Assembly (NCBI GenBank): GCA_013331265.1
Contig: DUGS01000182.1
Coordinates: 2,479-9,960, forward strand
From: Methanosarcina sp.
GTDB lineage: Archaea; Halobacteriota; Methanosarcinia; Methanosarcinales; Methanosarcinaceae
Direction: 5' to 3'
Length of the DNA stretch: 7,482 bases
In this document: positions 1 through 5,004 of the stretch, piece after piece
Position numbering within the stretch: position 1 is the first letter of the stretch
Layout of the letters: each line of letters opens with the position of its first letter
Program-made: the position numbers and the translations under genes
The notes under the pieces: model-generated
What the model was told of the DNA's origin: nothing
What the model saw: only the letters and a program-made list of their open reading frames with translations
Databases searched by the model: none

Positions 1-320
1 TGTTCAGTGGAAAAGTGTTCAGTGATCTTCAGGTCGTTACAGGCTTTATCAAGAATAGAGTCTGTCAATGCCCCAGTTTTTCTGGAAAAATCCAGAACAA
101 CCGCCGGACCCATAAGGTTTTCAAGATTTAAATTGTCAATAGTGAGTCCGTCTTTAAGAATATGAGAGGGCGCATCAACATGCGTGCCCGTATGGCTCCC
201 TAAACTCAGGCTTGATACTGCACACCCGTCTTTTTCGAGAGTACAGGCACTTTCGATTGAAGGTTCAGGGTCTCCGGGAAAGACTGGGGTAGAATGAGAA
301 ATAGGGACTGTAATATCCAT
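1..320 (-). CDS. Cyclase/kynurenine formamidase-family metal-dependent hydrolase, N-terminal part (cut by window edge)
   Basis: I translated this from the minus strand; the reading frame is open to base 1, giving 106 residues, about half of the usual ~200-residue family length. The N-terminus MDITVPISHSTPVFPGDP is the family's typical opening. Residues 43-53 read HTGTHVDAPSH, the HxGTHxDxPxH metal-binding signature (H43, H47, D49, H53) of the cyclase family (kynurenine formamidase and relatives, which hydrolyse N-formyl or cyclic amide/ester substrates at a Zn or Mn site, normally in the cytoplasm). The actual substrate cannot be told from the fragment. The ATG at 318-320 is preceded by AGGGA at a 6-nt spacing. 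In-frame ATGs at 341 and 359 would add 7 or 13 residues without family support. It lies downstream of the ferredoxin gene on the same strand, with the 11-bp repeat region between them and no clear TATA box, so co-transcription is possible. Confidence 0.87.
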   Translation of the reverse strand, partial: MDITVPISHSTPVFPGDPEPSIESACTLEKDGCAVSSLSLGSHTGTHVDAPSHILKDGLTIDNLNLENLMGPAVVLDFSRKTGALTDSILDKACNDLKITEHFSTE

Positions 321-420
321 GATCTTTCCCTTAAATGGCATTTTTTCCGGGGTAAACATCTCATTTCGCCTATCCTGATTTTCTCTGGCTTTTTTCGGCT
401 TCACTTCATTCAAACTTATT

Positions 421-486
421 CTGGTTTGATCCCGATTTCATTCTGATTTCATTCTGATTTCGTTCCGATCGGGTTCTGACTTATTT
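421..486. repeat. Degenerate 11-bp tandem repeat, about six units
   Basis: Successive 11-base units read CTGGTTTGATC, CCGATTTCATT, CTGATTTCATT, CTGATTTCGTT, CCGATCGGGTT and CTGACTTATTT. The middle three are nearly identical and the outer ones diverge. The period is close to one helical turn, so a protein could contact the same face of the DNA repeatedly. It lies between the stop of the ferredoxin gene (492) and the start of the formamidase-family gene (320). In a minus-strand transcript it would be a purine-rich GAAATCAGAAT-type leader. Whether it is a regulatory site or simple slippage sequence cannot be told. Confidence 0.7.
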
Positions 487-491
487 TCATA

Positions 492-677
492 TTACTCCAT
501 GTAAATGATGGATCGATTGGTACATTCATCTATACACTTCATGCAGAGGTTACATTTTTCAGGATCAATTTTTGCAAGCTCGTTTTCTTCGTAAATGGCA
601 CCCACAGGACAGATGTCCCTGCACTTGCCGCACCTTTTGCAGCCGAAAACTACAACGTATCCGTCCTTCTCTGACAT
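492..677 (-). CDS. Small 2x[4Fe-4S] ferredoxin
   Basis: This is a 61-residue protein consisting almost only of a bacterial-type 2[4Fe-4S] ferredoxin fold. Cluster I ligands are C13, C16, C19 and C23 (CKRCGKCRDICP). Cluster II ligands are C42, C45, C48 and C52 (CNLCMKCIDEC), with Thr instead of the usual Pro after the last cysteine. It should act as a soluble low-potential electron carrier; its partner is unknown. The open frame extends upstream to a TTG at 728, but the ATG at 675-677 is preferred because AAAGGTT stands 5 nt before it and the homologous region begins just after. It is divergent from the radical SAM gene starting at 841, which makes that enzyme a plausible electron acceptor, by inference only. 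Several ferredoxins are usual in methanogens, so the neighbour link is weak. Confidence 0.9.
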   Translation of the reverse strand: MSEKDGYVVVFGCKRCGKCRDICPVGAIYEENELAKIDPEKCNLCMKCIDECTNRSIIYME

Positions 678-840
678 CAGTGAACCTTTGGAACCTGATA
701 GATATATTAGTTTCTGAATAGGAATCAATTTCTAAACCGGAACCGGAAAATTCCATTTCATTGAACTCATATCATCAGCACACAATGAGAGCATAAGGAA
801 ACAAGCCTTATATAGGACAAAAGAATATGCAGTCTCAGGT
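678..840. promoter_or_regulatory. Divergent intergenic promoter region, ferredoxin / radical SAM
   Basis: This 163-bp spacer holds the promoters of two divergent genes. On the minus strand an AT-rich TATA-like element (around 702-708) lies close to the ferredoxin start. Around 736-750 there are two CCGG tetramers separated by AA, followed by a near-palindrome GGAAAATTCC. These could be operator half-sites, but they are short and may be chance. Confidence 0.4.
808..814 (+). promoter_or_regulatory. TATA box of the radical SAM gene
   Basis: TTATATA is centred at about 811. Archaeal transcription usually starts 26-27 nt downstream of the TATA centre, which here predicts a start at about 837-838, only a few bases before the ATG at 841. 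The only SD-like motif, AGGT at 837-840, abuts the ATG and is too close to serve as a ribosome binding site. The mRNA is therefore predicted to be leaderless or nearly so. Confidence 0.6.
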
Positions 841-1902
841 ATGGAAAAATTCACCAAGGATGAGACAGGCTCTTTTTGCGGTTACCTTTCAGAAGGCTGC
901 AAACTCTGCCAGCAGGGTGCCAAAATGGTACTCTTTGTAACCGGACTCTGCCCTAAAAGCTGTTTTTACTGCCCGCTTTCCGACGAAAGGCGTGGAAAAG
1001 ACCTTGTTTTTGCAAATGAAAGGCATGTAAAAAACGATGAGGATTTGCTTAAAGAAGCTGAGCTTATGGACGCTCTGGGGACAGGGATAACTGGCGGGGA
1101 ACCATTACTAAAAGTAGATAGGGTCCTGTACTACATCCGCCTGCTTAAGGCCTCTTTTGGGAAAGAGCATCATATTCATCTTTACACTTCTCTTGCTCCG
1201 GAGAGGGAAATTCTGGAAAAACTCGCAGAAGCTGGCCTTGACGAAATCCGCTTCCATCCACCACAGTCTGTCTGGGGAGAACTCAAGCACAGCCCCTATG
1301 CAGCTGCCCTGAAAAATGCAAAGGACCTCGGAATGGAAGCAGGAATTGAAATTCCCTCTCTAGAAGGGGCAGAGAAGGTCGCAGCCTTTGCAGAGGAAAT
1401 GGATATTTTCCTCAACCTCAACGAACTGGAATTTTCCGATAATAACTCTAAAGCGCTTCTGAAAAACGGTTTTTCCCTTGAATCAGATACCTCATGTGCT
1501 GCCGCCGGTTCCTGCGTGCATGCTGAGAATGCTTTCCGTGCTTGCAAAAGAGTACATTTCTGTTCTTCGACCTATAAGGATGCAGTCCAGCTGCGCAAAA
1601 GGTTTCAGAGAATTGCAAAAAACACCGCAAGAGAGTTTGACGAGATTACGGAAGACGGAACTCTTATTTACGGGGTTATCAATGAAGGAGATCAGGCACT
1701 TGCAGAAGAAATCCTCAGGGAAGTCGAAGTTCCCGAAGAACTATTTGAAGTAAAAAAAGGGAAAATCGAGATAGCCTGGTGGGTGCTTGAAGACCTTAAG
1801 GATGGGCTTAAAGAAGAACTTGAACCCTCAGGGACAAAGCTTTTCATTATCGAGAGACACCCATTTGAAGACGGGCTGCTCGTAGAGCTTATTCCTTTAT
1901 GA
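841..1902 (+). CDS. Radical SAM protein related to pyruvate formate-lyase-activating enzymes (COG2108-like)
   Basis: This is a 353-residue cytoplasmic radical SAM enzyme. The SAM-cluster motif CxxxCxxC is C37, C41, C44 in GLCPKSCFYCPLS. The glycine-rich SAM-binding motif is TGITGGEPLL at 81-90 (GGEP 85-88). The N-terminal context, with GCKLC (C20, C23) just before VLFVTG and the cluster, is what I recognise from the archaeal COG2108 family, described as related to PFL-activating enzymes but without an established reaction. Further cysteines at C13 and, in the C-terminal half, C219, C225, C235 and C241 could bind a second Fe-S cluster or zinc; that is inference. The C-terminal ~80 residues are acidic and rich in Glu/Leu, with no motif I recognise. 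The start is fixed by the TATA distance and by the lack of a better upstream codon. The adjacent divergent ferredoxin could supply the reducing electron. The substrate is unknown. Confidence 0.9.
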   Translation: MEKFTKDETGSFCGYLSEGCKLCQQGAKMVLFVTGLCPKSCFYCPLSDERRGKDLVFANERHVKNDEDLLKEAELMDALGTGITGGEPLLKVDRVLYYIRLLKASFGKEHHIHLYTSLAPEREILEKLAEAGLDEIRFHPPQSVWGELKHSPYAAALKNAKDLGMEAGIEIPSLEGAEKVAAFAEEMDIFLNLNELEFSDNNSKALLKNGFSLESDTSCAAAGSCVHAENAFRACKRVHFCSSTYKDAVQLRKRFQRIAKNTAREFDEITEDGTLIYGVINEGDQALAEEILREVEVPEELFEVKKGKIEIAWWVLEDLKDGLKEELEPSGTKLFIIERHPFEDGLLVELIPL

Positions 1903-2039
1903 GCACATCTGCCTGAGCTTATACCCATATTATTTTTAAATAAGTCAGTTCAAAATATGTTCAGCAAACCCATATAGGATTAAAATTTTATAGAAGATAG
2001 GTCCATAAAGTTTAAAGAATTATTAATAAAGGGTTTCTC
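1903..2039 (+). promoter_or_regulatory. Spacer with T-rich terminator candidate and promoter of the membrane hydrolase gene
   Basis: Downstream of the radical SAM stop, a T-rich tract (ATTATTTTTAAATAAG, about 1928-1943) is a plausible archaeal terminator. A TATA-like TTTTATA at 1986-1992 would place a start near 2015 and leave a leader of about 25 nt before the ATG at 2040. A second AT element, CATATAGG (about 1971-1978), is an alternative. AAAGGG at 2028-2033, 6 nt before the ATG, is a moderate ribosome binding site. Confidence 0.45.
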
Positions 2040-2627
2040 ATGCCATATCCTGTTGTACATGTTCTATTCTTCCTGTTTTGTATCGGCGCAGCAGCTCTAT
2101 ATGCTTTAATTGGACCACTCTCTCGAAGAGAGCTCTCTTTCAGGGATGCCAGAAAGCTGCTGTTACTGGTATTCATAGGCGGTTTATGCACTTTGTTCCC
2201 GGATATGATGGTTGTATATAATATACTCATAAACAACACCCTAGAGCACTGCTCGGTTGGCTCGATCCCTACACATTCATTACTGTTCAGTTTCACTGCA
2301 ATCCTTTTTGGAGGGTTTGTCGGATATGCTGCATACCGGAAATTCAATAAAGCAGTATATACTGCAATCTTTGCAGAGTCTGCTTTTCTTACACACCTGC
2401 TCCTGGATGATATTGCCGAAGGGGGATTTGCTTATCTATACCCACTGTATAATAAACCCATCAGTGTATTCTTAATAATGGACACAGGATTTGCAGAAGC
2501 CGGTGGCCTGTTTTACTATCTAACAGTATCAATTGCATTCGTTTTCTGCGTTTTCATTGTAATATTAATGGCGCTATTCGCTTTGAACAAATTCGGGTTT
2601 GAGTTTGGCTACAGGGCTGAAAAGTGA
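2040..2627 (+). CDS. Polytopic membrane protein, probable metal-dependent hydrolase (YdjM/DUF457-like)
   Basis: This is a 195-residue integral membrane protein. Hydrophobic segments are at about residues 4-24, 39-60, 78-98, 105-122 and 156-182. The spaced polar residues match the layout of the LexA-regulated membrane-bound metal-dependent hydrolase family (YdjM/DUF457): an N-terminal His (H7), PD at 54-55, a His near 70, THS at 78-80, and HLLLDD at 119-124 followed by a YLYPLYN proline motif at 133-138. In that family these His/Asp residues are thought to hold a metal at the membrane; the substrate is not established. The motifs are somewhat degenerate here (FPDMM rather than LPDID; no clear HRG before THS), so activity is uncertain. 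It appears monocistronic, with its own promoter on the left and convergent genes on the right. The ATG at 2040 is supported by the AAAGGG site and by the family-like PVVH opening. Confidence 0.75.
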   Translation: MPYPVVHVLFFLFCIGAAALYALIGPLSRRELSFRDARKLLLLVFIGGLCTLFPDMMVVYNILINNTLEHCSVGSIPTHSLLFSFTAILFGGFVGYAAYRKFNKAVYTAIFAESAFLTHLLLDDIAEGGFAYLYPLYNKPISVFLIMDTGFAEAGGLFYYLTVSIAFVFCVFIVILMALFALNKFGFEFGYRAEK

Positions 2628-2710
2628 TTTCGAATCCGGTAGAGGTATTAAACAAAATGGATTAGATAAAAAATTTAATTACGTGGAGAATCGAATTAGT
2701 AACAAGGACA

Positions 2711-2730
2711 TAATCAGATGCTCCTGATTA
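2711..2730. repeat. Perfect 7-bp inverted repeat (hairpin or operator)
   Basis: TAATCAG (2711-2717) and CTGATTA (2724-2730) are exact reverse complements with a 6-nt loop, ATGCTC. It lies about 85 nt past the hydrolase stop and has no T-tract after it, so it is not a typical terminator. It may be a 3'-UTR hairpin or a dyad protein-binding site. Confidence 0.55.
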
Positions 2731-2790
2731 ACTGGTTGCTATTATTTAGAAATGACTGCAAATGATAATATTTCACGTTCTTTCTTTTCA

Positions 2791-2820
2791 CCTGCCGCGC
2801 AGGGTTTGAGCCCTCCGGCG
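2791..2820. other. GC-rich island with two mutually exclusive hairpins
   Basis: CCTGC (2791-2795) pairs with GCAGG (2799-2803) over a CGC loop. Alternatively AGGG (2801-2804) pairs with CCCT (2811-2814) over TTTGAG. The two stems share bases 2801-2803, so only one can form at a time. A GC-rich block in an AT-rich intergenic background is a common sign of structured RNA in such genomes, but no known RNA family was recognised. Confidence 0.35.
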
Positions 2821-2904
2821 TACAGAGGATAAACAAACTCAATAACCATTCTGGGAGAAATAATGCAAAAATCTCAACCATGTAGCAGGGTGATCTATAA
2901 TTAA

Positions 2905-2967
2905 AAAAACATGAAAAATAGAAGAAGAAAAATAGAAGAAGTAAGAAAAATACAAAAAGTAAAGAAA
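2905..2967 (-). terminator. T-rich terminator of the acetyltransferase gene, containing a tandem 14-mer
   Basis: Immediately after the acetyltransferase stop (2968), the minus strand is a long pyrimidine/T-rich tract. It includes two perfect tandem copies of CTTCTTCTATTTTT (2914-2941) and a final run of seven T (2903-2909 region). Repeated T-tracts without a stem are the usual archaeal transcription stop, so termination here is likely. Confidence 0.6.
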
Positions 2968-3531
2968 TTAAGAATCATTAAAATTGGTTTGAAGTTCACC
3001 TACGCCGTCGAGTTTTTTAACAACTCGAGCCGGATAACCCAGAGCAAGGCTGTTTGGAGAGATATCACGGGTAACTACGGAGCCAATGCCGATTATCGAG
3101 TTATCCCCTATCTCAACTCCCTGAGTGATTATACACCCAGGATTTACAGAAACTCCACGTCCTATTTTTATGGGATCTATGGTCCTCGGATATGCCTGTC
3201 TTGTGGTCAGGCTGCCTCTGGAATGCGCAGAGAGGATGCAGCGGTCTCCTATTTCAGAGTAATCTCCCACTGTAATCATCTCTGGGTGAAGCCTATCAAA
3301 AACCACATCGTAGCCGACATACACGTTTTTTCCAAGATTCACGCCTCGCATTTTGTGAAATTTCGCTCTCCATGAAGGAACCGGAAACCACGAAGCAAGA
3401 CGTTCCAGAAACCAGTTCTTAAAGTACTTTATTCCAAAGACGAGTTTATTGCTATGATAGTGATCAGCCACTTCACCGAAAGTTACTTTGTCTCTATTGG
3501 ATACTAAGGAAGTCACGGTAATGCCCCCCAT
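2968..3531 (-). CDS. Left-handed beta-helix O-acetyltransferase (maltose/galactoside/NodL-type hexapeptide family)
   Basis: This is a 187-residue acyltransferase. From about residue 64 there are hexapeptide-type repeats (for example VNLGKN, VYVGYD, ITVGDY, SEIGDR, IKIGRG, VEIGDN, SIIGIG) that form a left-handed beta-helix. H103 in ILSAHSRG is the probable catalytic base. The C-terminal block IGIGSVVTRDISPNSLALGYPARVVKKL (about 146-173) is the standard family ending. Such enzymes move an acetyl group from acetyl-CoA to a sugar hydroxyl, often in surface-polysaccharide synthesis; they work as cytoplasmic trimers. The acceptor here is unknown. The start ATG is at 3529-3531. The nearest SD-like AGGTG (3546-3550) is 14 nt away, so an internal GTG at codon 6 remains possible. 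It has its own promoter and need not belong to the operon upstream. Confidence 0.9.
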   Translation of the reverse strand: MGGITVTSLVSNRDKVTFGEVADHYHSNKLVFGIKYFKNWFLERLASWFPVPSWRAKFHKMRGVNLGKNVYVGYDVVFDRLHPEMITVGDYSEIGDRCILSAHSRGSLTTRQAYPRTIDPIKIGRGVSVNPGCIITQGVEIGDNSIIGIGSVVTRDISPNSLALGYPARVVKKLDGVGELQTNFNDS

Positions 3532-3536
3532 TTTGC

Positions 3537-3549
3537 GGTGAAAAACACC
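3537..3549 (-). promoter_or_regulatory. Small hairpin covering the SD-like motif of the acetyltransferase
   Basis: On the transcribed strand GGTG and CACC flank TTTTT, a 4-bp stem that would pair the only SD-like bases (AGGTG, 3546-3550) with sequence nearer the start. The stem is weak and may be chance. Confidence 0.25.
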
Positions 3550-3580
3550 TGATACTCATATCCATTAATTTTCCACCGAT

Positions 3581-3592
3581 AAATATATTTCC
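3581..3592 (-). promoter_or_regulatory. TATA box / BRE of the acetyltransferase gene
   Basis: The minus strand reads GGAAATATATTTAT, a good archaeal TATA element with a purine-rich BRE in front. The predicted transcription start is about 3558, leaving a leader of about 27 nt before the ATG at 3531. Confidence 0.6.
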
Positions 3593-3600
3593 TATAGTTA

Positions 3601-3632
3601 GTTATGGGTCAGATTTGTTATGGGTCAGATAA
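3601..3632. repeat. 16-bp tandem direct repeat upstream of the acetyltransferase promoter
   Basis: GTTATGGGTCAGATTT (3601-3616) is followed directly by GTTATGGGTCAGATAA (3617-3632), identical over 14 bases. It sits about 10 bp upstream of the BRE/TATA of the minus-strand acetyltransferase promoter, where archaeal activators or repressors can bind. It could also be a recent duplication with no function. Confidence 0.75.
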
Positions 3633-3724
3633 ATTGACATCCAGAAATTCTGATTGAGATTCATAACGCTATAATTTTTGAAGACTCTTATTCTCTGCCT
3701 GTCTCCTTTTATCTGGTAATTTTC

Positions 3725-4858
3725 TTATGTTCTGCTTCTGGTCATAATCTTCAGCAGTAATGATTTCTTTATTTCTACCGCGTCATTAGGGCAGAGTTCA
3801 CGGCAGCAGTAACACTGGATACACTTTTCCTGATTGATTTTGAGTATTTTGCCCATTTCCTCAATTGCATGTGCTGAACAGTTCATAATGCAGGCTTTAC
3901 AAAGTGCGCAGTTTGAAGTATTGATGAAAGGCTTTACAGTCAAATGTTTTCGGAGGATCCTCATAAGAAAAGAAGGCACCATTGCGGTGACTCCGCCTTC
4001 GGGCATTTTAAACCTGAGAAACGCATCCTTCAGAGGTACTCCTGTAACTTCCGGCTGCCTGGTCCCGAATCCTCTCGAAAGCGCAGCTTTGTTTGTCGGC
4101 ACTTTTAACGGATCGATCCCTATCAGTTCGGAAGCAACCATGTCAAGGGCTACGCAATCGTAACTTGCCAGGACCACTCCTGAAGGAATGGGCGTTCCAT
4201 TAGCAGGGCCGTTTCCCTCCATCCCAACCACTCCGTCCATGACTGCAAGGTGAGGTTTAACTATTGAGTAGATATCAACTATGGCCTCTCCAAAGCGGTC
4301 ACGGTCTTCCAGAGCGTGTGCCTGCTTTCTGAATTTCTGGGGCACCGCCCCAAAAAAGTTTTTGACAGCACCGGTATAGAGGGTCAGTTCATGCGTTTTG
4401 AGTTTCGGAAGCGAGATTACAACATCGGCCTCAAGGACTGCCTTTGCTATGTAAAGGCGCGGAAACTGCCTGGCTGCGGGAACAGAGACTTCTGTATAAC
4501 CCGAAGTCTCGAAATTAATAAGCTCTGCCCCACATGCTGATGCGACAGCCTCTATTCCCGAAGCACGAAAAGCCTCCGAAGTCGTGGTTGAACCCGGTTT
4601 TACAATCCCTGACCCGTCTCCTATAACCGGGATGCCGCCTGCTTCCTTAACCAACTCACACATTGCAGATACCACCGCAGGATGAGTGGTTACAGCATCT
4701 TCCGGAGCCCGAATAGAAAGCACATTGGGTTTGAGCAGCACGCGCTTGCCGGGAGTGATAATGCTCTCAAGCCCGCCTATCAGGGCAAGTGCCTCTTTAA
4801 TTGCACTTTTTACGCTTGAGTAGTCGGGACAGCGTACAATGGAGACTGTGGTGTTCAT
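3725..4858 (-). CDS. DUF362 domain protein with C-terminal 2x[4Fe-4S] ferredoxin domain
   Basis: This is a 377-residue cytoplasmic protein. Residues 1-295 are a DUF362 domain with its usual marks: LLKPNVL (41-47), GDGSG (80-84), LPKLKTH (150-156), GAVKNFFG (163-170), AVMDGVVGMEGNGP (205-218) and a Cys-Val-Ala-Leu-Asp segment (235-239). Residues 314-362 are a ferredoxin module: cluster I C317, C320, C323, C327 (followed by Ser, not Pro) and cluster II C346, C349, C352, C356-Pro. DUF362 proteins are common in anaerobic archaea and bacteria as presumed Fe-S redox proteins; the substrate is unknown. The ATG at 4856-4858 has GGTGGA 5 nt upstream, which supports the start. The spacing to the NadE-like gene (146 nt, with hairpins) suggests a separate transcript. 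The gene on the other side, the acetyltransferase, has its own promoter. Confidence 0.92.
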   Translation of the reverse strand: MNTTVSIVRCPDYSSVKSAIKEALALIGGLESIITPGKRVLLKPNVLSIRAPEDAVTTHPAVVSAMCELVKEAGGIPVIGDGSGIVKPGSTTTSEAFRASGIEAVASACGAELINFETSGYTEVSVPAARQFPRLYIAKAVLEADVVISLPKLKTHELTLYTGAVKNFFGAVPQKFRKQAHALEDRDRFGEAIVDIYSIVKPHLAVMDGVVGMEGNGPANGTPIPSGVVLASYDCVALDMVASELIGIDPLKVPTNKAALSRGFGTRQPEVTGVPLKDAFLRFKMPEGGVTAMVPSFLMRILRKHLTVKPFINTSNCALCKACIMNCSAHAIEEMGKILKINQEKCIQCYCCRELCPNDAVEIKKSLLLKIMTRSRT

Positions 4859-4941
4859 GCTTATCCACCGGAATTGGAATCAGATATTATTGACCTTGGG
4901 CGTTGGTTTTGAACCATCTTTAGACTTTAACTTCGTTAGTC

Positions 4942-4993
4942 TTTGAGAGTAAAAACCCTCAAATCATGCTGCAGTATCCGACTGCACATGTTT
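4942..4993 (-). terminator. Tandem hairpins after the NadE-like operon, possible terminator or 3' end structure
   Basis: Reading the minus strand after the NadE-like stop, the first hairpin is CATGTGCAGT, loop CGGAT, ACTGCA-c-CATG-type pairing (4965-4990): ten base pairs with one bulged base, extendable by three A-T pairs. The second is TTTGAG / CTCAAA (4942-4963) with GGTTTTTACT as loop. A T5 run lies in the second loop rather than after a stem. Together they mark a likely 3' end or RNA-processing point for the operon, before the DUF362 gene. Confidence 0.45.
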
Positions 4994-5004
4994 GAAGTAA
5001 GAAC

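Larger units (their letters stand above)
2628..2910. other. Intergenic region without a convincing gene; small structured elements
   Basis: This stretch lies between the convergent membrane hydrolase and acetyltransferase genes. I see no ORF with family character; the best are a 15-codon frame at 2718 and a 13-codon frame at 2863. It is AT-rich apart from a GC island at 2791-2820. Notable elements are a perfect 7-bp inverted repeat (2711-2730), a pyrimidine-rich tract on the plus strand (about 2770-2790) that could end the hydrolase transcript, and the GC-rich hairpins. Confidence 0.6.

Noticed and set aside
1..24. Direct repeat TGTTCAGTG spaced by 15 bases at the left edge
   Set aside because: It lies within the formamidase-family coding sequence and encodes a repeated Thr-Glu-His; most simply a coding coincidence.
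678..728. Upstream extension of the ferredoxin to a TTG at 728
   Set aside because: The ATG at 677 has a well-placed SD (AAAGGTT, 5 nt), and the extra 17 residues are not part of the ferredoxin fold.
1296..1547. Minus-strand frames inside the radical SAM gene
   Set aside because: Shadows of the conserved plus-strand gene; Ser/Ala-rich products with no recognisable domain.
2718..2765. 15-codon frame beginning ATGCTCCTGATT, as a gene remnant
   Set aside because: Too short, no ribosome binding site, and it overlaps the inverted repeat; no similarity to a known transposase end could be recognised.
2801..2814. T-arm-like sequence (AGGG-TTTGAG-CCCT), possible tRNA or tRNA-end attachment site
   Set aside because: The stem is only 4 bp with a 6-nt loop, the flanks do not pair as an acceptor stem, and no D-arm or anticodon arm is found upstream.
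2911..3375. Plus-strand open frame of 154 codons opposite the acetyltransferase
   Set aside because: Lies almost wholly antisense to a gene with clear hexapeptide repeats, starts in the A-rich terminator tract, and its product is basic low-complexity sequence without family character.
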